Origin: JBOFDK01 sp051650305
GTDB lineage: Bacteria > Bacillota > Clostridia > Lachnospirales > Cellulosilyticaceae
Reading direction: 5' to 3'
Length of the DNA: 8,120 nt
Assembly: GCA_051650305.1 (NCBI GenBank)
Contig: JBOFIT010000177.1
Coordinates: 1 to 8,120, forward strand
The position numbers and the translations under genes are program-made. The number at the start of each line of letters is the position of its first letter. Position 1 is the first letter of the stretch. This document shows positions 4,838 through 8,120 of this stretch, piece by piece. Below the pieces are notes generated by a model. That model saw only the letters and a program-made list of their open reading frames with translations. It did not search any database and had not been told where the DNA came from.

Positions 4838-6952
4838 TCAGTCCTTTCTTCCTTTTACACAGTTTCGTCCACCATCTTTAGCTTCATAAAGTGTATGGTC
4901 CGCTTGGCTAATGATTTTGTCAAAGTCTCCTTCGTAGCCTTCACAACTATAAACACCAAAGCTTGCAGTGATTAATACACTTCTGCCATCTTCTAGTTTA
5001 CACGGCTCTTTTGCGATACATTGTCTTAGTCGCTCACTAAAAGCAATCGCTTCTTGGTAAGCTAATCTTGGCATAATAATCAAGAATTCTTCTCCACCAT
5101 ATCTTCCAACAAAGCAATCTTCTAATAATTCACCTTTAATACATGTGATGGCTTGCTTTAATACTCTGTCCCCTACCACATGACCATACGTATCATTAAT
5201 ATGTTTAAAGTGGTCCATATCCACCATACAAATACTAAAAGGTGCACCTTCATCCTTCATCGTTTCATACCAGAGCTGCCCCTTTTCTAGTATGGCTTCC
5301 CTATTTAATGCAGCTGTCAAACTGTCGTAGTGTGCCAGATACTCCACCTTTTGAAAGATCTTCGCATTATACAGTGCAATAGCGATATAGGACGCCAGTA
5401 TTTTACACATATTGAAGTCTTCTATACCATAAGCATAGGCTTCTGTACTTTGTAAACTAAGCACACCAATTACTTGCTCTTCCACGATAAGTGGACAATA
5501 AATAAGGGCTTTAGGAATATCTACATCTCGTACTTCATCCTGTCCATACTTACTGTATTCATAGTCCGCTATATACTTCTGATGCTCATTTCGTATATCT
5601 TGAATGTATACGTCTTCTCTCTTTTTGATGCAGTAGCCACCTATGCTTTTTTCATAATCCAGTGAGATTTCTCCAAAATCTACTTTTTCCCCTTGATGGA
5701 TGAATAAATTATAACGGAGTGTGTGGTGGATTTCATCATACATAGCAATCCCTAGCGTATCTGCTCTTACTACTAATTGTAATTCCTCACTGATTACTTC
5801 TAAAATCTTATCCACATGGAGGTTTGAAGTCAGCTTTTTTGCAATACTCATAATACTATTCATACGTTTATAAAGCTTTTCATAAGTATCTTCTTTGTGT
5901 AGTTCTTGACTTGCATCAAAACGCTCATAGTATTCACTCTCTTGAATGGTTATAAAATCAGTGTGGTACACGCTGTATTGCTCCAGATGATAAAATGCTT
6001 TTTCCCACTCTTCTGTTTTTTTATAGAGTACACTCATACTATGATGGCATTTTTTTAACAATAAAGAACTCTTAAGTTCTTCTGCTTTTACAAGCCCCTC
6101 TTCCAGATATTTTTTTCCTTTTTCAACGGCTCCCATCTCGCACAAGCACTCGCCTATACTTATGATACATTCACCTTCCCTTAAGGTTTGATTGTATTCT
6201 TTCGCATTAACGGCTGCCTCTTCATAATACTTCAAGGCTTCTTCATGTGCTTGCTTACTTGTAGCAATCGCCCCGAACACTTGGTATACCTCGCTTAAAA
6301 GTGCTGTCATTTCCTTTTCTTTTATCACCTTCAAGCTATTTTGGGCACAGGTTGCTGCTTCTTCTATTCGTCCTGTCTTTACATACACACTAGCCATGGC
6401 TACGTCGATAAAAAGCTGTGTCTGGGTATTTATTTCATAATCCATCTCATAAATACGATCAATAAGTTCCTCTACTTTTCGCCATGCTTCTATCTGAAAA
6501 TAAATAAGACTGGTGTTCAAAAGTGCTGCCACAATCCTACTTTCATCCTTCATGTGATCGATAATCTTAATGATTTTCTGACCACATCGTACCGCTTCTC
6601 TCATAGCCCCTTGACCCATATAACATACCACAAGTGCACTATAGACTTTCCCAAGCCCCTCATAGTCATTTGCATCTTCCATTAATGCTCTTGCTTGCAT
6701 ATAATGCATAATCGCTTCTTCATATAAGCCAGCATCATGGGCACACCACCCTAGATACACAAGCATTTCTCTTTGTCCCCACTTATACTGATACTGCTGA
6801 CAAATCCTATACGCCGCTTCAGTAACCGCTTTTGTTTCTTCTAGATTGACTCTCAAGTTCTCTACCGCAAAATCTATAAAATACGCTATATAAGCCTCAT
6901 CTTCTTTTAATTTTGCCAAATGTTTGTCTTGTTTTTGAATGTAATTTTTCAT
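4838..6952 (-). CDS. Cytoplasmic TPR-GAF-GGDEF diguanylate cyclase
   Basis: The product makes c-di-GMP from two GTP. It has 704 residues (numbered from the ATG at 6950-6952) and no membrane helices. Residues ~60-335 contain about seven tetratricopeptide-like repeats. A GAF sensor domain spans ~370-530. A GGDEF domain fills ~540-704 with DSLTAALNR (543-551), metal-binding D578 in VDMDHFKHIND, the signature GGEEF at 619-623, SFGVYS and ADHTLYEAKDGGRN. GGEEF is an active variant, so catalysis is expected. The RxxD inhibitory site should lie at 609-612 but reads LLED: the Arg is missing, so product feedback through that site is unlikely. The TTG at 6956-6958 was not chosen, because AAGGGA (6959-6964) directly abuts it but lies 6 nt from the ATG. 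First gene of the operon with the sirtuin and exoA. Confidence 0.93.
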   Translation of the reverse strand: MKNYIQKQDKHLAKLKEDEAYIAYFIDFAVENLRVNLEETKAVTEAAYRICQQYQYKWGQREMLVYLGWCAHDAGLYEEAIMHYMQARALMEDANDYEGLGKVYSALVVCYMGQGAMREAVRCGQKIIKIIDHMKDESRIVAALLNTSLIYFQIEAWRKVEELIDRIYEMDYEINTQTQLFIDVAMASVYVKTGRIEEAATCAQNSLKVIKEKEMTALLSEVYQVFGAIATSKQAHEEALKYYEEAAVNAKEYNQTLREGECIISIGECLCEMGAVEKGKKYLEEGLVKAEELKSSLLLKKCHHSMSVLYKKTEEWEKAFYHLEQYSVYHTDFITIQESEYYERFDASQELHKEDTYEKLYKRMNSIMSIAKKLTSNLHVDKILEVISEELQLVVRADTLGIAMYDEIHHTLRYNLFIHQGEKVDFGEISLDYEKSIGGYCIKKREDVYIQDIRNEHQKYIADYEYSKYGQDEVRDVDIPKALIYCPLIVEEQVIGVLSLQSTEAYAYGIEDFNMCKILASYIAIALYNAKIFQKVEYLAHYDSLTAALNREAILEKGQLWYETMKDEGAPFSICMVDMDHFKHINDTYGHVVGDRVLKQAITCIKGELLEDCFVGRYGGEEFLIIMPRLAYQEAIAFSERLRQCIAKEPCKLEDGRSVLITASFGVYSCEGYEGDFDKIISQADHTLYEAKDGGRNCVKGRKD

Positions 6953-6958
6953 TAACAA

Positions 6959-6964
6959 TCCCTT
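6959..6964 (-). promoter_or_regulatory. Ribosome binding site that decides the GGDEF gene start
   Basis: AAGGGA on the minus strand has 6 nt to the ATG at 6950-6952 and 0 nt to the in-frame TTG at 6956-6958. Only the ATG has workable spacing. Confidence 0.6.
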
Positions 6965-6991
6965 CTTCTCTCTATTCCGTACTTTTCCCCT

Positions 6992-7000
6992 ATTTTAACA
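6992..7000 (-). promoter_or_regulatory. Candidate extended -10 promoter of the GGDEF-sirtuin-exoA operon
   Basis: TGT-TAAAAT on the minus strand is a TGn extended -10, ~39 bp upstream of the ATG. A TTGAAA at 7023-7028 is 25 bp further up, too far to be its -35. It would fit a weaker GAATAT 17 bp downstream instead. The operon must start near here, since a terminator lies at 7034-7066. Confidence 0.4.
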
Positions 7001-7033
7001 TATTCCTATGAAAATTACATGTTTTCAACACTC

Positions 7034-7066
7034 AAAAATGCCAAGATATTCCCTATCTTGGCATTT
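7034..7066 (-). terminator. Intrinsic terminator of the TldD/PmbA-family gene
   Basis: A perfect 13-bp stem (7036-7048 with 7054-7066) around a 5-nt loop ends in a five-T tract on the minus strand (7034-7038). It starts 4 bp after the stop at 7071. Confidence 0.88.
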
Positions 7067-7070
7067 CATT

Positions 7071-8120
7071 TTAACATCCAGCAATCGTTGCACCTTCGAA
7101 ACGTACTGCCTTCGGTCCTGTATAGTGTTCTCCTACGTATACTTCTTTTGCAAAGCTTAAGTTCTCTTGGATAGCCTGAATGCTTCCTGATAAAGAACCG
7201 CCTGTCACAGGTATGACGGTTTCACCGTCACTATAGAATGCCAAACGAATCTCTCCTCCAAAGTTTCCTGTAAAAGCATCCATTTGGAAATCCGAGAAAT
7301 TAACGATATATAAGCATTCGCCTTGCTTAAGTTCTTCTAATGCTACTTCTCCTTCAGGTAATACGATGCTACTATAATACCCTGTAGGTTCTACCTCTAA
7401 GTAATGTGCAAAACGACTTGGCCCATGTACCACTTGCAACTTCCCTTTATCTACAAGCACACGGTCCACCATAGGAATCCCTTCATTACTGTAAGGTGCT
7501 TCTGCTTTTACCTTAATGTTTAAAGTATCACCTTTCACGTCTTTACCTTGAATTTGATCTCCTACCTTAAAGTTTGAGTACTTTGGATAAATCATATTGG
7601 TACCTGCTCGATCTAAGTAGTAGGATAATAAGGTACCAATATACTCTCCTGCTAAAATGACAGGATAACTTCCTTGCTTAGGTCCTGTGACTGCTTGACT
7701 TCTTGCTTTGGTAAGCTCTAACGTATCTTGGACTAACTTCGTTAGAACCTCTGGTACGAGGGCATCATAACTAAAGCTTTTGTAAGTCTCTACATCTTGT
7801 GGCTCTGTGCACTGTGCTACCATTTCCCCAGAAACTTTGAACTGTTCGTAGCATACATCAATGCCTTCACTATTTAAGATGTGATTCTCCGTCTTATAGA
7901 TAAAAAGCTCTGCTGAATTAAGAAAACAAGTGCTTTCCTCTGGATAAGCATACAAGGCTTTTACGAGGTACTTTGCACTTTCCTCTAAAGTGTATTTGCT
8001 TAAATCCCCTGTGCCTTGAACCTTTTCTTCCTTGCTACCACTTGGTAATGGATAGTATGGATTCTCTACAAAAGACGCTGCATAGTACGCATCTTTTAGT
8101 ACTTCTTCAATCTCTTCCTT
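7071..8120 (-). CDS. TldD/PmbA (TldE)-family protein, C-terminal 349 residues; 5' end outside window
   Basis: The frame stays open from the right edge to the TAA at 7071-7073, so the gene is partial; an in-frame TTG at 7955 is internal. The C-terminal third shows the TldD/PmbA pattern: NFSDFQMDAFTGNFGGEI, then RLAFYSDGETVIPVTGG and SLSGSI, the hallmark of the family's C-terminal domain. In characterised pairs TldD carries HExxxH zinc ligands and PmbA/TldE lacks them. Together they proteolyse small peptides (microcin maturation, CcdA antidote turnover in E. coli). No HExxxH is seen in the visible part. The equivalent segment appears to be YPVILAGEYIGTLLSYYLD, where no His is found. It is therefore probably a TldE-like subunit or diverged paralogue. 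In clostridia tldD and tldE-like genes often lie side by side, so a partner may lie just beyond position 8120; this is an inference. Confidence 0.85.
   Translation of the reverse strand, partial: KEEIEEVLKDAYYAASFVENPYYPLPSGSKEEKVQGTGDLSKYTLEESAKYLVKALYAYPEESTCFLNSAELFIYKTENHILNSEGIDVCYEQFKVSGEMVAQCTEPQDVETYKSFSYDALVPEVLTKLVQDTLELTKARSQAVTGPKQGSYPVILAGEYIGTLLSYYLDRAGTNMIYPKYSNFKVGDQIQGKDVKGDTLNIKVKAEAPYSNEGIPMVDRVLVDKGKLQVVHGPSRFAHYLEVEPTGYYSSIVLPEGEVALEELKQGECLYIVNFSDFQMDAFTGNFGGEIRLAFYSDGETVIPVTGGSLSGSIQAIQENLSFAKEVYVGEHYTGPKAVRFEGATIAGC

Noticed and set aside
4407..6685. Several + strand frames of 62-114 aa opposite the sirtuin and GGDEF genes
   Set aside because: All are antisense to motif-bearing coding sequence and have no start signals of their own.
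6953..6958. TTG start two codons upstream for the GGDEF protein
   Set aside because: The ribosome binding site AAGGGA touches this TTG, leaving no spacer; the ATG at 6950-6952 has proper spacing.
7953..7955. TTG as the start of a 294-aa version of the TldD/PmbA-family protein
   Set aside because: The frame continues open for 55 more codons to the window edge with protein-like composition, so the gene is partial.
1..8120. CRISPR arrays, tRNA genes, insertion sequences or phage genes
   Set aside because: No regularly spaced repeats, cloverleaf-like sequences, transposase motifs or terminal repeats were seen on either strand.

Overview
The window looks like a chromosomal segment of a low-GC Gram-positive bacterium, most likely an anaerobic clostridium (Clostridia, possibly Lachnospiraceae-like). 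This rests on the AT-rich sequence, strong GGAGG-type ribosome binding sites, short A/T-flanked intrinsic terminators, and the gene families present. The species cannot be fixed from the sequence alone. No mobile element, CRISPR array, tRNA or rRNA was seen. The window reads as ordinary core and signalling genome, not an accessory island.

Layout from left to right. Positions 1-509 (+) hold the 3' end of a gene for a probable large secreted protein, plausibly a subtilisin-family protease with Fn3/Ig-like C-terminal modules. It converges on everything else through a bidirectional terminator (496-537). All remaining genes are on the minus strand. They are: a 326-aa protein with an unusual N-terminal domain and four C-terminal TPRs (540-1520); a cyclase/kynurenine-formamidase-fold protein with an altered metal/catalytic motif (1631-2203); an atypical NAD-dependent epimerase/dehydratase (2320-3180); a three-gene operon read 6952->3334 that encodes a TPR-GAF-GGDEF diguanylate cyclase, a Sir2 deacetylase and the AP endonuclease ExoA; and, at the right edge, the C-terminal 349 residues of a TldD/PmbA-family protein (7071-8120, 5' end outside the window).

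Transcription units are well marked. Hairpin terminators lie at 496-537, 1596-1626, 3258-3299 and 7034-7066. Candidate sigma-A promoters precede the TPR gene, the cyclase gene, the epimerase gene and the GGDEF operon. The three-gene operon is tight, with gaps of 4 and 9 bp, and each downstream ribosome binding site overlaps or abuts the preceding stop. It therefore couples a cytoplasmic c-di-GMP synthase to an NAD-dependent protein deacetylase and a base-excision-repair nuclease.

No wholly new system is evident. The best leads are the N-terminal domain of the TPR protein, the sensor-cyclase/sirtuin/ExoA operon, and the cyclase-family protein that lacks the usual Pro and general-base His.
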